The position numbers were made by a program, and so were the translations under genes. DNA of 64,000 nucleotides from Theobroma cacao (taxonomy: Eukaryota; Streptophyta; Magnoliopsida; Malvales; Malvaceae), in NCBI RefSeq assembly GCF_000208745.1, contig NC_030858.1:12821395-12885394 (forward strand), in the 5' to 3' direction. The notes under the pieces are model-generated. The model had not been told where the DNA came from, made no database searches, and worked only from the letters and a program-made list of their open reading frames with translations. This document shows, piece after piece, positions 24,216 through 36,064 of this stretch. Numbering within the stretch: the stretch's first letter is position 1; every line of letters begins with the position of its first letter.

Positions 24216-25060
24216 CGAAGATTCGTTGTCGTATTTGACTTGCTTGTGCAATATTGAAGCTTTCATTCTTCAAATGGTTTGTTATGTATGGGTTCATGAT
24301 TTTCAAATGATTAATCATTTAAGGGCTTGATTAGGGGTTTTTAATATGAACGGAACTAAATTGCATTGTTTTGAAACAAGTGCATCATGATTTTAAATTC
24401 TCCCTTGTTGGTGCTTGTTCCCTTCCTTGTTCACTCACTGGGTTTATACTCACCGTTTTCAACTTCATGTTTTCAGATCACGAGGCAGCCAGTAACTAGG
24501 ACGAGGTGTCCTTGTAGACCTATATCCATCTTGTGGTAGGTGTCTCAGCATTTAGTAGCTGTACATTCGTCCGAGTCCCTCTGCTGGAAGTCAAGTCTTC
24601 TTTTTGAGATGTATAGGCAAACTTGATGTAAATTATTGAGATACATGTTGTAGGCAATGTACACTTAATTGGTATGCCAGTATGAGTTGGCAAATGTTTA
24701 ATTTTATTTTGATTCTAAGTTATGAAATATGATTTAGCAATTATGATGGGATGATGAACACGTCAGATTAATAGGCTTGCTTAGGCTTAGTGGACTACGT
24801 CCATTAGGCCCATGAGTCGGTCATGGCTTGAAATTTGGGTCGTGACAGTTAGCTAGGAACATAAGGTCCTTTCATAAAAACATCCCATAATTTATAGTTA
24901 AGGGCTCTAATGTATATGGACATCCTAGTGCTCCAATAGGCATAATTTGATCCATTAAATAAATGAGGCCTATTTGTGGATTGACCCTTAGCAACAACTG
25001 ACTTTTGCAAAGCCATATGGATCTTCCTTAAGGAAGTTAAGCCTTAATTTTGAAGGTTTG

Positions 25061-25072
25061 GCTTTGATACCA
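25061..25072 (-). promoter_or_regulatory. Primer-binding site of element 2
   Basis: Reads TGGTATCAAAGC on the minus strand, one base different from the usual initiator tRNA-Met site, two bases inside the 5' LTR. Confidence 0.9.
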
Positions 25073-25074
25073 CT

Positions 25075-26437
25075 TGTTGGTCCTAATGGAGTGCTAGAGG
25101 GGGGTGAATAGCATTAAAAGTTTTGGGGTCATCCCATTTCAAAGTATAGAATTTTGAACTAGTTGGAAGAAGAAGGATATAAAGCTTGTAGTATTTGAAA
25201 GACACCAAGTAAGAAAGGGTAAAGAGAAGTAGACAATGCAAAGCAATTTATAGTGATTTGGTCCCTTTGACCTATATCCTCTACCTTGATCTCCCAATCA
25301 AGGATTTTTAACCCAACTTCACTAAACTAGTAAAATTAATAGCTTTTACTAAGCTATTACAAGGTTAGCTCTAATTCCTTACAACAAGTTTTAGAGTGCT
25401 TCCCACACTCTAATGTCCCAAGAAAAAGACAAAAAAGAAGTACAAGCAACTTTTACAAGTCTGGATAGATTACAATCAAGCTCAAACACCTTTTCATGAT
25501 TTGGAATGAAGAATAAGTGTTTTTAGTGAATAATATTTGGCTTTTTACTCAAAGTAGCTCTTTTCTCTTCAAAATCTATTTTCTTTGACCATTAAAGATT
25601 CCTTTCATACTTAGGGAGTCAGATTTTTTTGTTAGGGATAGTTTCTAGCCATTAGAAACAACTCTGATGCACTTTTAGCGGTTATTTTGTCCTCTAGTAC
25701 TTAAATTAAAAAAGGCAAACAAACTTCCACTAACTAGTTATAGGCAGATCTAATCGATTACATCTTTTCTACCTTGCATTGTCTTGTTGCTATGTTCTCT
25801 ACTCTAACCGATTACAGAAAGCTCTAACTGATTAAGAGTTCTCTGTCTTTAGACCACTCATCTTTAGTAAAATTCCTCTAACTGATGATGGCAGGCTTTA
25901 ATCGATTACAAACTTTCTATTTTCACTTATTTACACAACAATCTTCCTCTAATTGGTTAGCTCTTCCCTTAAATGATTGAAGCTTTACTTCCTTTAACCA
26001 TAACCAATTAAAATCACCTTTAATCGACTAGAAGATCTTTAAATTTGAACTTCTTTATTTTGGCTCCCTTTAACAATCAACAATATTTTCAAACTTGTTT
26101 TGGTGCTCGAAGATACTAAGACCTTGTGCACTAATCGATTAACCAGACCTCTTAACCAATTAGCATTTTTCTGTTTTGCTTCAACTTATCACACAACCAT
26201 TCCTTAATTGATTAAGGTCCCTTGATAATCAGTTACTAAAGTTCTTTTTTTGTTCATTACTTGCTCTTTCCCTCTTAACTAATTAACTCTTCATTAAACA
26301 TAGCAAGCTCCTAGACTTGCCTTTAATTAATAGCTTTTTTAGGGGTGTTAAATTAAATCCTGCACACATAAATAACAAGATTAGACATCAATGAATGAGG
26401 AATGTTTTGTTATCATCAAAAACATATGAAGTCAACA
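25075..26437 (-). repeat. 5' LTR of element 2 (1363 bp)
   Basis: Pairs with 18154-19533. Ends GTCAACA at 26437, immediately followed by the duplication CATGA. The comparison with element 4 matters here: after GTCAACA this LTR stops and flanking DNA begins, whereas in element 4 the LTR continues for another 600 bp. Confidence 0.93.
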
Positions 26438-26442
26438 CATGA

Positions 26443-29270
26443 TGTATCGATACATATGGTCATGTATAGATACATGTTCATAATCTATCGATACAATTTT
26501 TCCAGAACCCAATGTATTGATACATGGCTCAAACGTATAAATACATTTCATTGATTTCAAAAAAATAAAAAGGGTAAAATTATATTTTTGCACTCAAAAC
26601 TATAAATATCACACATTTTTCAAGGGTTTTCAACCCTCAGCCATTTTTCTAAGGTATTTTTCTCAACTCAAACCTTCTCAACTCATTTTTAACTTAAATC
26701 TTCATTTTTGATGATTAAATGATGTGGTCTTGAGTTGTTATAAAAATGTGACACTTTTAAGCTTTGGAAAATTTAAATCTTGATTTCTAGTTTTTGAAAA
26801 TATGATTTTATTGCCCAAATTTTCTATTGGTGAATAAAGCTTAAAGGTTTTATGATTTTCTTAAGCATATAAGCTCACTTAAGGTAAGGATGACAAATTT
26901 ATGGGTTTTTAAGCATGGGTTTTAGCTAGAAAATTAGTTTAGCTAAAAGCGAGTAGTTTCGAAAGTACTTAAAATGATTATTATGAGATTTTTATTCTAG
27001 GAAATGATTGTGATGATTGTTATATGATAGGAACACTTGAAAACTCCACGGATATCGCTGAAACGGAGTTATGATTAGAGCTTGGAATCGACTCTTAAAT
27101 TAGGTGAGTGGATATACCTTTTCAAGTATTTTAATATGAAAAGTTAGCATGATTTTTATGAAAGTAGTTATTTAAGTATGTTGAAAAATTATTTCCATAA
27201 ATGGTTTATTAAAGGACTTGAACTACAAGGTTTTATGAACTTTTCGAGGAAATGTTCAAAGGACTTGATTTGATAATGATTGTGATATGTGTGACACAAT
27301 GATTTTCAAATTGTTTACGAATCTACTAAGTATGCAAATATGCTACTATGTATTAGTTTTTAACAAGGGGGAACAAGCCCTTTCATGTTTGTAGTCCATT
27401 CAATTACTCTGATCTTCGGGCTAATGTGTGTATGAGATATTTCTATAGTTAATGTATGAATGTTATTTTGCACATGTTAGATGCGATGTAGCATGATAAG
27501 AACATTGGACGCATGAGATCCATTTATGAGATTGTAACATGCATGCCATGAGATGTATGTGTTGTGATAGTCATATAAATTATAAGCTAAGCATGTGAGA
27601 GATTTATGAGGTTATGAAATATATCCCATGAGATGTATATGTTGAGATAGTCATATACAATATGGGTTAAGCATGTGAGTGATTTAAGAGGTTATGAAAT
27701 GCATGCCATGAGATGTATGTGTTGAGATAGTCATATACACTATGAGCTAAGCATGATGATGATTTATGGAAATGTTATATGTTCATGATGCAAGCTAAGG
27801 GTGAGAATGATCTTAAACTTAAGAGATCTCATGATGATGGTGGGTGAGGCCGATGTGCCAGTCATACAACCACAATGATTGTTCATGTGAGGTGAACTAG
27901 ATAGTAGTGAGGACTTTGTCCACTACCCGTTTGAGTGGGGTGGAACCACTCTATAGATCATGGATAAGGCCAATGTGCCATTCACGAGAGTGCACAAAGA
28001 ACTCGAAATAGTGGTGATTAAACCACTATTTGCCAAAATGGGATGGACCCGCTCACAGATTAAATTTAATGTATAATTAGTTTAATAAGTTTGAGCAATG
28101 ATTGAATGAGTATTGTTGATGCTTTATGTTTAAATGCATAGATTATGATTAGATTATTATTGAGAATGTTACTCACATTGAAATGTAGTGATATTGCCTC
28201 AGTTAGATAGAATCTTAGCCTAGGGAATAATCCTTCAATGTTAGAAAGACTTATCAATGGTTTTGATTTAGAATATTGCCTAGAAAATAGATTATGTGGC
28301 AAAAGTATCAATACATTTTCAACAAAATGCTACAAAAGGTGTTCTGTGTGAAATATATTGATGTATTCTCAAAAGCATCGATAGATTTCTTGCATGTATC
28401 TACACATTCTAGGATGTATTGATAGAATGGTTGCCGAAAAAGATTTTCAAGTGATTTTAAAGAAAATTTCAAGGTCAATGAGTTATAATGTTTTAAGCAA
28501 GTAGTTTTCCATGCAATGTTCTTTAAAGGAGATTTTAAATACTATGTCATATGATCATTATGGAATGATGTTGAATTTATGAATCATATGTATTTATAAG
28601 TACATGGTTACGAAAAAAAACTCTTATCCCATGGCTTGTCCCTTTCTGCGTATTCACTCACGGAGTTTTTGTGACTTACACGTTATTTTTCGTCACTACT
28701 TTTATTGTAGATCAATGATAGCCCTCTCTTGCTAGTAGCTAGTATCACGGAAACATGATCCGTTCATTCCTCATTGGTAGGAGTCTAACAACTTCTTGAT
28801 GTTTAACGAGTTAGGTCATGTTTCGTAGATGAGTCTGTCTATATTATGTTTATGTTTACAGAGTATGAACATTTTTTAATGGATTATGATTATGTTATGA
28901 TGATGTAGACAAATGTTTGGGTGTATTACATTATGAATGTTATGTTAAATGTATAAAGTCACTCAAGAGCCCATATGGACACCCGAAGGTGTTGAGACAT
29001 GTAAATGATATGGTGCATTGAGAACGTGGCACTCTGATGATATATAAAATATTTGCAATTACACTAATATGTTGAGAAATTCCATATATGTGTAATGTTG
29101 CGTATGATGTTATGCATGAGTTGATATTGTATGCTTATGGCTGTTTAATTATGCTTTTGCACTGATGAATGTTTAATGATGAATGTTAAAGAGGTTTGCT
29201 TGGGCTTAGCGGGCTATACCTGTCTAGGTTCATGCGCTAATCATGTTTCACCATAAAATGGGATATGACA
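26443..29270 (+). repeat. Older LTR-like block with TGTATCGATACA motifs (left end unresolved)
   Basis: The layout matches the solo LTR family without close sequence identity. A TATA-like box (ACTATAAATATC) lies near 26598, then come the phrase ggtgagtgg near 27100, gggaacaagccc near 27366, a minisatellite, TCACTCACGGAG near 28655 and a closing GCTTGGGCTTAGCGGGCTAT near 29200. It ends GATATGACA at 29270. Element 2 inserted into it, so its left part lies before 18154, but I could not find a matching terminus or target duplication there. Palindromic ATGTATCGATACAT (26442-26455) and variants recur at 26450-26540 and 28350-28430. Confidence 0.6.
27541..27780. repeat. 80-81-bp tandem repeat inside the older LTR-like block (3 copies)
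   Basis: CCATGAGATGTAT recurs at about 27545, 27626 and 27706, each time followed by GTTG(A/T)GATAGTCATATA. A second, two-copy repeat with the phrase aaggcc(g/a)atgtgcca follows at about 27847 and 27965. Confidence 0.8.
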
Positions 29271-29520
29271 ATTTAATTCTTACAATCTTTTATGTTTTTA
29301 CATGAATATATTGTAGGCTAGCAAATGAAGTCTTTGATCCTTGATGATACTTTAGAGGAAAAAAATAGTTAATGATACAAATTACATATATATGGCAAGT
29401 ATTTTAATTTGTTTTAGATATTTTATATTGCTTTGTTTGCCTTTGACTTTTTTTTTAAACTTTTTTTAAAGTTAGCCACACTATTTCATATAATTAATTT
29501 TTATGTTTTATTTTATATAG

Positions 29521-29802
29521 GATTACTTGGGAAGTATACAAAATAAGGTACTATCATGGAGGAAACTTTGTAAGAACACCAAGAGTTAGATATGTTAATG
29601 GGTCAATAGCAAAGTATGATGAAGATCCCGATCAAATTTGTTATTGGACTATTCTATCTACTATCAAGGCTTTAGGTTATGATTTAGAGAAGTTAGTGAA
29701 AGTTTACTATATTGAGGATGGGAAGTCACTGAACACGAGTTTAAAGTTGTTAGGTGATTATAGTAATGATACAGAATTGGTTGATCAATTAAGGAATATG
29801 AG
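29521..29802 (+). pseudogene. PB1-like domain exon of a MULE-type protein, part 1
   Basis: An open stretch preceded by a pyrimidine-rich tract and AG (29519-29520), which looks like a splice acceptor. It contains RYHGGNFVRTPRVRYVNGS, GYDLEKLVKVYYIEDGKS and SLKLLGDYSNDTELVDQLRN, the pattern of the PB1-like domain found at the N-terminus of plant MULE transposases. It is cut at 29802 by element 3 and resumes in the same frame at 39769 (after the duplicated ATGAG). The 29271-29520 stretch before it is AT-rich and probably intronic. No transposase core is seen in the window. Confidence 0.7.
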
Positions 29803-30901
29803 TGTTGGCTCCATTAGTTTTTGATGATAATAAAATATTCCCATTCATTTTTGTCTAATATTTCAACTTGAGTGTGCAGGACAAAATTGTATGCAAATAA
29901 ATAATCAATCATTAAAATGCACATATCAAAGAGCATAGAAACAAGGAAGTCACAATTGAACAACAAGACAAAAGTCCCTTAGTTAATTAATGAAGAGTTA
30001 GTCAGCTAAGATTTAAATCGAAGGTTGGCAAGCTGGAGAATATAGAGAAACAGACCAACTTAGTTGACCAAGGAATGAGTTAGTCGACTAAGAGCACACT
30101 GCCAGAATTGCTAGAAATTGGGAACAGAAGATAGAGACGCTTAGTCGACTAAGATATCGGTTAGTCAACTAAGAGTATTCTGCTTGCAAATTTGAACTCC
30201 ACACTAAAAGACATATTAACGGCTAAAACCAACTCCCAACTGTTTCCAATGGGCAGAAAACTATCAAACGGCCATTAGAGTTGTTTCTCCAAGTATAAAA
30301 GAGGGTTCCAACGGCTAGAAATGTAGAGAAGGCTTTCAAGAACACACAAAAAAGCTGAAAAACTAGAAAACATCCTTTGCACTTCACTGCACTTAACGCC
30401 CATCCTTGTAATTATGTTTTGCACTTCAACTTGTACCACTTAGATAAACTTTGTGATCATAGGTACACTTCTTTTACTTCTCTCTTTGTATTCTAGAGTG
30501 AGCAAGTCACTCTAAGTGTTTGTATCAAGCTAGGATTGCTTGATTTTGTTAAGGTTCTAACTTAGCCTTGAAAAATTAGGTGTTGGGTTATAGTTGAGCT
30601 CGAGAAAAACTATTGTGAAAGGTTTTGGCTAATCCTGGTAAAAGCCATTGTCAAGCTTGGTGAAAGCTTGTGAATTTCACCGGTTCTTAGTGAATTGGTT
30701 GGAAAATCCTTGGTTGGATAATCAAGGTAGTGGATGTAGGTCTTGGACCGAACCACTCTAAATTTTGCTATCTTATTTACTCTATTTTTTTTTATTTTTT
30801 TTCTTTCTTTTATCTTGCATTTGTCTACACTTAGAGACAATTTTTAAAAGAGTCAAATTGTGCTATTCACCCCCATCGAGCACATTTAATTGGGACCAAC
30901 A
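29803..30901 (+). repeat. 5' LTR of element 3 (1099 bp)
   Basis: Starts TGTTGGCTCC and ends ACCAACA. A TATA box TATAAAA is at 30294-30300 and marks the likely promoter. Upstream (29978-30173) lie five or more copies of a 12-14-bp palindromic motif, best form CTTAGTCGACTAAG at 30140-30153. Confidence 0.95.
30294..30300 (+). promoter_or_regulatory. TATA box of the element 3 LTR promoter
   Basis: TATAAAA, preserved in the 3' LTR at 39157-39163 with the same flanks (CCAAG before, GAGGGTTCC after). It lies about 120 bp downstream of the last palindromic motif. Confidence 0.75.
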
Positions 30902-30903
30902 AG

Positions 30904-30915
30904 TGGTATTAGAGC
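30904..30915 (+). promoter_or_regulatory. Primer-binding site of element 3
   Basis: TGGTATTAGAGC, one base different from the initiator tRNA-Met complement, two bases after the LTR end. Confidence 0.92.
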
Positions 30916-30959
30916 TAGTTCCCTGTTATTAAGGTCTAACATCCTTTGGGAGGATCTAA

Positions 30960-32549
30960 ATGGCTCAACTAAAATTAGTAGTTGCTGAGGGACAATCAAC
31001 AAACAGACCACCTCTGTTTGATGACTCTAACTATCCTTATTAGAGCATTAGGATGTCTATATATATTAGAGCAATTAATTATAAGATGTGGGATGTTATA
31101 ACAGATGGACCATACATTCCCTTAACTCTAAATGTAGTGACAAATGAGATGATCCCAAAGCCAAGGTCTGAATGGACCGAGGCTGAAACTAAGAAAGTCC
31201 AAACAAATTTTAAGGCTATCAATACATTGCATTATGCCTTGACTCCCACAGAATTCAACAAAGTATCAAGTTGTACAACAACTAAACAAGTGTGGGATAA
31301 GCTTAAGATTATCCATTAAGGGACTTATCAAGTTAAGAAGTGCAAGATAGCCTTCTTGACCCATAATTATGAAATGTTTAAAATTGAGCCTGGTAAAGAT
31401 ATCACCTGCATGTTGGATAGATTCACAAACATCACAACCAAATTAAGTCAATTAGGCAAACCAATACCTGAGCATGAGATTGTTAAAAGACTTCTTGAAA
31501 GCCTACTAAAAAATTAAAAGCCTAACGTGACTGCAATCCGGGAAGCCAAGGACCTAAACATTATTACTCTAGATGAGATTTGTGGTTCTTTCCTCACTTA
31601 TGAACTAGAACTCAAAAAAGAAGAAGAAGAAGATAAGAGGATAACAAAATAAAAGAAAAAGAGCATTGTATTGAAAGCCAGCATTCTTGAAAAAGAACTG
31701 GAAAGCTATCCTGTGATGATGATGATGAGTTGGCACTGGTTGCAAGGAAATTCAGAAAGCTTATGGGAAGAAGAAACCGAAGACTAGCTAGAAGAGGGTT
31801 TAGAAAAGATCAAGGTTCTTCATGGAAAACTAGAAACAAATATGACTCTAACAAAAAGGAGGAGCTGACCTGCTTCGAATGCAAGAAGCCTGGACACTTT
31901 AAGTCTGAATGTCCATTGCTGAAATATGAGTGCTTGGTCAGACAGCGACATTTCAAGTTCTGAAAGTGAGGAAGAAAAAGCTGAGGAGAGAGCAAACTTG
32001 TGTTTAATGGCACAAGATGATGAATCTGAGGTGTCCTCATCCCCCTGCAATATTTCTATTGATGATTTACAAGATGAATATGAGTGCCTTTATGATGAAT
32101 TTGAAAAACTCTTTTCAAAATACAAGATTTTAAAGAAAAAGACTGCATCACTTGAAAATGATTTAAAAAAGATAAAAGAAGAGTTCAATTCTATTTTTGA
32201 GCAAAGAAATTTTCTACAAGTTGAGTTAGAACATTCAAAAACAGATTTTGAAGTTGTAAAAGGAGAACTGGACAATAAATTTGAAGCTTTGTAAAAAACA
32301 CTTGATGAAAACACAGCTCTTAAAAGTTTAAAAAATGAAACTTCAAAAGGAAATGTCTACGACAAGAAAAATTCTGTTAATGTATTGTCTAGATGCTATA
32401 CTTGTAATAAAATTGGTCATTTATCATATGATTGCTTTATGAAAAGGAGCACACAGAAAATAAGAAAAATAGGGGTTCCAAAAGGATCCTATGTTGCTGC
32501 TAACAATCAAGGACCCATCAAGGTATGGGTACCTATAAAGAAAAACTGA
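30960..32549 (+). pseudogene. gag of element 3
   Basis: ATG at 30960 (MAQLKLVV...), 45 bases after the primer site. A UBN2-type gag domain covers roughly 31020-31560 (RMSIYIRAINYKMWDV, TLHYALTPTEFNKVSSCTTT). Zinc knuckle CFECKKPGHFKSEC is at 31871-31912, then an acidic coiled-coil stretch (31980-32330). A second knuckle, CYTCNKIGHLSYDC, is at 32394-32435, and KVWVPIKKN precedes the TGA at 32547-32549. About 31690-31930 is in another frame between two compensating indels; elsewhere the frame is kept, with several stops (one TGG to TAG in the first 30 codons). Confidence 0.93.
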
Positions 32550-35500
32550 AATTCTGTTCTATAGGCTGAGCTGCACTTAAAAGAGACATGGTCAAGAGCT
32601 CAACTCAAGAAGAAACAGCCTTGGTATATGGACAATGGCTGCTCACGGCACATGACAGGAGATGAAATGTTATTTGCTCAACTGGACAAAAGAAAGGGAG
32701 GTACCGTATCCTTTGGTGATGATTCAAAAGGTAGAATCCATGGTATAGGAACGGTTGGTAAGAACTCCCAAACTCAAATCAGTCATGTGTTATTGGTTAA
32801 AGGATTAAAACATAATTTATTAAGCATTAGTCAATTATGTGATAAATGTTTTAAAGTATGTTTTGGTTCAAATAAATGTGAAGTGATAGATATAAGCACA
32901 AATAAAGTTTCTTTTATAAGAAGAAGATTAAAGAATATGTATGTTATGTTTCTTGAAAATCTTGAAATAAATTGTGAAATGTGTTTAGTAGCAAATGCTG
33001 AAAATAATAGCTGTCCATGGCATAGAAGACTAGGACATGCGAGCATGCATACTATGTCAAAATTAATTAAGAAAACTCTAGTTATTGGACTGCCAAATGT
33101 AAAATTTGAAAATGATAAAATATGTGATGCTTGCCAACTAAGAAAACAAGTTAGAACATCCTTTAAGACTAAGAAGATTGTATCCACATCAAGACCTTTT
33201 AAATTGCTACACATTGATCTATTTGGTTGAATAAGTACAACTAGTTTAGGAGGAAAATCTTATGGCTTTGTGATAGTTGATGACTACACTAGGTACACTT
33301 GGGTTTATTTTCTTGCTCATAAGAATGATGCTCTACCAGCATTTATAAGTCATTGTAGGAAAGTAGAGAATGAAAAAGGACTAGCCATAGTTAGTGTTAG
33401 GAGTGATCATGGAGGAGAGTTTGAAAGTGATGAATTTGAAAAATTTTGCAATGAAAAGGGGTCGGATCATAATTTTTCTGCACCTAGAACACCCTAGCAA
33501 AATGGAGCTGTAGAAAGGAAAAACTGAACCTTGAAAGAAATGGCTAGAACTATGCTATGTGAAAATAACCTACCTAAATATTTTTGGGCTGAGGCAGTGA
33601 ACACAGTAGCATATATACTTAATAGAGTCTCAATTAGAGCCATGATATCAAAGACTCCTTATGAACTTTACAAGGGTAGGAAACCAAATATTTCACACCT
33701 TAGGAGTTTTGGTTGTAAGTGTTTTGTGTTAAACAATGGAAAACAATCTTTAGATAAGTTTGATGCAAAGAGTGATGAGGTAATATTTTTAGGATATGCA
33801 TTAAACTCAAAGGCTTATAGAGTTTTCAACAAAAGAACTTTAACTGTTGAAGAATTAGTCCATGTAGTTTTTGATGAGTCCAATGCCTTACAAAAGGAAA
33901 TTCATGTCGATGTTGATGATGTAGAGATCCTAGAAAAACAAATGGAAGAAATGAGCTTAGAGAACAATAAGAATAATGAAGAAAGCTCACTTAGAAGAGA
34001 AAATGAAACTCCACCTCTAAAAAATTTGCAAAGAGTAAAAAATCAGCATAGTGATCTTCCAAGGAGTTGGAAATATGCAAAGGATCATCCACACAATCTA
34101 ATCGTAGGTGATATTTCACAAGGAGTTAAGACTAGGAGAGCAACTAGAGAGACTTGTGAGTTTTTAGCTTTCATATCTCAAATTGAGCCTAAGACATTTG
34201 AGGAAGCAAAAAAAGAGAAAAATTGGATATTGGCCATGCAAGAGGAACTTGATCAATTCAAAAGAAACCGTGTGTGGTCATTAGTCTCTAGGCCATTAAA
34301 CCACCCTATTATTGAAACAAAATGGGTTTTTAGAAATAAGGTAGAAGAGCAAGAAATGTAGTTAGTAGCCCAAGGATACAACCAAGAGGAAGGAATTGAC
34401 TATGATGAAACATTTGCACCGGTTGCTAGGATTGAAGCCATAAGGTTGTTGCTTGCTTTTACATGCTTTATGAATTTTAAATTGTACCAAATGGATGTAA
34501 AGAGTGCATTTTTAAATGGTTTCATTCAAGAGGAAATGTATGTTGAACAACCACCAAGATTTGAAGACCTTGAAAAGCCAAATCATGTTTTCAAACTTCA
34601 TAAAGCCTTGTATGGATTGAAACAAGCTCCTAGAGCTTGGTATGAGAGGCTTTCAAAATTTCTGGTTGAAAAAGGATATGTTAGGGGAAACATTGATACT
34701 ACATTGTTTATCAAAAGATATTTAAATGATTTAATTATTGTTCAAATTTATGTGGATGACATTGTGTTTGGTGTAACTAATGAGGCTTTATGCAAGAATT
34801 TTGCCAAAGAGATGCAGGGTGAATTTGATATGAGCATGATGGGTGAGCTGAAGTACTTTCTTGGCCTTCAAATCAAACAAAGTGAGAAAGGAATCTTCAT
34901 CAACCAAGAAAGATACACTCAGGATATGCTCAAAAAGTTTGATATGCTGAAGCTAAAACCAATCTGCACACCAATGAGTTCATCCACCAAACTTGATGCT
35001 GATGAGAAAGGAAAAAGTATTGATCAAAAGCTCTATAGAGGTATGATCGGATCTTTACTCTACTTAGCAGCAAGCAAACCTGATATTCAGTTTAGTGTGT
35101 GTTTGTGTGCTAGATTTCAGTCACAACCTAAAGAATCACACTTAATTGTTGTTGAGAGAATTTTTAGATACCTTTTAGAAACACAAACTTTAGGAATTTG
35201 GTACTTTAGAGAATCAACATTTAATCTTGTAGGCTATTCGGATGCAAACTTTGCGAGGAGAAAAATCGGTAGAAAAAGCACTAGTGGAACATGCCAATTT
35301 CTAGGAAGTATGCTAATGTCTTTGTCAAGTAAGAAACAAAATTCTGTAGCACTTTCTACAGATGAAGCAGAGTATATTTTCTTAGGTAGTTGTTGTGCTC
35401 AGATTTTGTGTATCAAACAACAACTAAGAGATTTTGGAATTACAGTACATAATGCACCAATTCTCTGTGATAACACAAGTGCAATCAATATATCTAAAAA

Positions 35501-35696
35501 TCCTATGTAGCATTCTAGAACTAAACATATTGAGATTAGGCACCATTTTGTTAGAGACCATGTAGTGAAGGGAAATGTTAAAATTGAATTTGTGAATACT
35601 TTGCATCAATTAACTGACATCTTTACCAAACCTCTAAATGAAGATAGATTTTGTGAGATTAGAAGGAATTTAGTAATGATTAATATGCAGGAGTAG
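32550..35696 (+). pseudogene. pol of element 3: protease, integrase, reverse transcriptase, RNase H
   Basis: One continuous reading phase, the same as gag. Protease site region at 32622-32660 (MDNGCSRHMTG, with DNG for DSG). GAG-pre-integrase at about 33010-33150 (WHRRLGHASMHT, CDACQ). Integrase catalytic residues in LLHIDLFG (about 33205), VRSDHGGEF (about 33400) and NGAVERKN (about 33500). Reverse transcriptase about 34200-34950, with MDVKSAFLNG, LYGLKQAPRAWY and an intact YVDD (about 34750). RNase H with GYSDANFA (about 35230) and SLSSKKQ (about 35325). In-frame stops at 33228, 33495, 33525, 34359 and 35508; the normal stop is 35694-35696. No frameshift seen. Confidence 0.95.
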
Positions 35697-36064
35697 TAGG
35701 AAAAATTTTTGAATCATACATATAAAACAGAAGACACTTAGTCAACTAAGAGTATTCTGTTTCATTAAATAATAAGACTCAGTTAAGTTGAAGGCAGAAG
35801 GAGTAAAATAATAAGAAGAAACTGCCTACCGAGAAACAAAAATAGAGAAGAAAAATCACTCAAACCAAAAATAAATTAATGAGGCAATTTTTGAATTTTG
35901 AAGGAGGAGTTACAAATTGAACTTAAATAGGGGGAGTCAAACAGTTTTTCATTTGGAATTAATCTACTCTTAACCCATTTTCTTTACACTCTCTTTCTTT
36001 ACTGAAACCAAAACCCTCACCTCTCAACCATTTGAAACTCTGAATCTAAAATCTTCCAAATCAA
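35697..36064 (+). other. Spacer between pol and the extra ORF of element 3
   Basis: Noncoding. It holds one more copy of the LTR palindrome (CTTAGTCAACTAAG near 35737). Before the ORF there is a pyrimidine-rich, leader-like stretch (35970-36060, for example CACTCTCTTTCTTTACTG). In Sireviruses the downstream ORF is thought to be expressed from a spliced RNA, and this stretch could hold the acceptor, but that is inference. Confidence 0.55.

Larger units (their letters stand above)
22165..24847 (+). mobile_element. Solo LTR 1 (large LTR family, 2683 bp)
   Basis: Starts TGTAAGACC and ends GTGACA, with a perfect 5-bp target duplication GTTAG at 22160-22164 and 24848-24852. No internal region or second LTR is present, so this is a solo LTR left by recombination between the two LTRs. 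A TATA box (CTATAAATAC) near 22544 shows plus orientation. It holds a 43-bp minisatellite at 23385-23512 and a cluster of CTCGCTGCAGCGAG palindromes at about 23820-24215. It sits inside gag of element 2 and so is younger than it. A long-LTR Ty3/gypsy origin is plausible but not shown, as no coding sequence is attached. Confidence 0.93.
20664..25016 (-). pseudogene. copia gag of element 2, split by solo LTR 1
   Basis: Gag starts at the ATG complementary to 25014-25016, shortly after the primer-binding site. The first part runs to 24853, is interrupted by solo LTR 1 with its GTTAG duplication, and continues from 22159 downward. UBN2-type gag sequence precedes the zinc knuckle CFECKKSGHFISRC (about 21376-21417, all four ligands present), then an acidic and coiled-coil stretch. 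A second knuckle, CYVCGRKGHLSYEC (about 20785-20830), precedes the closing phrase KVWVPLKKN. Several stops and shifts are present, though 20664-21242 is open for 192 codons. Confidence 0.87.
18154..26437 (-). mobile_element. Ty1/copia (Sirevirus-like) element 2, family A, complete ends, pol-deleted
   Basis: A complete minus-strand copia element: 3' LTR 18154-19533, internal region, 5' LTR 25075-26437. The 5-bp target duplication CATGA is present at 18149-18153 and 26438-26442, proving that both ends are intact. The internal part keeps gag, protease and the start of integrase, then jumps near 19870 to the 3' noncoding region with polypurine tracts. Reverse transcriptase and RNase H are missing, so it is non-autonomous. 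Gag is interrupted by solo LTR 1. It inserted into an older LTR-like block whose right part continues at 26443. The LTRs differ more from each other than those of element 3, so it is older. Confidence 0.93.
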
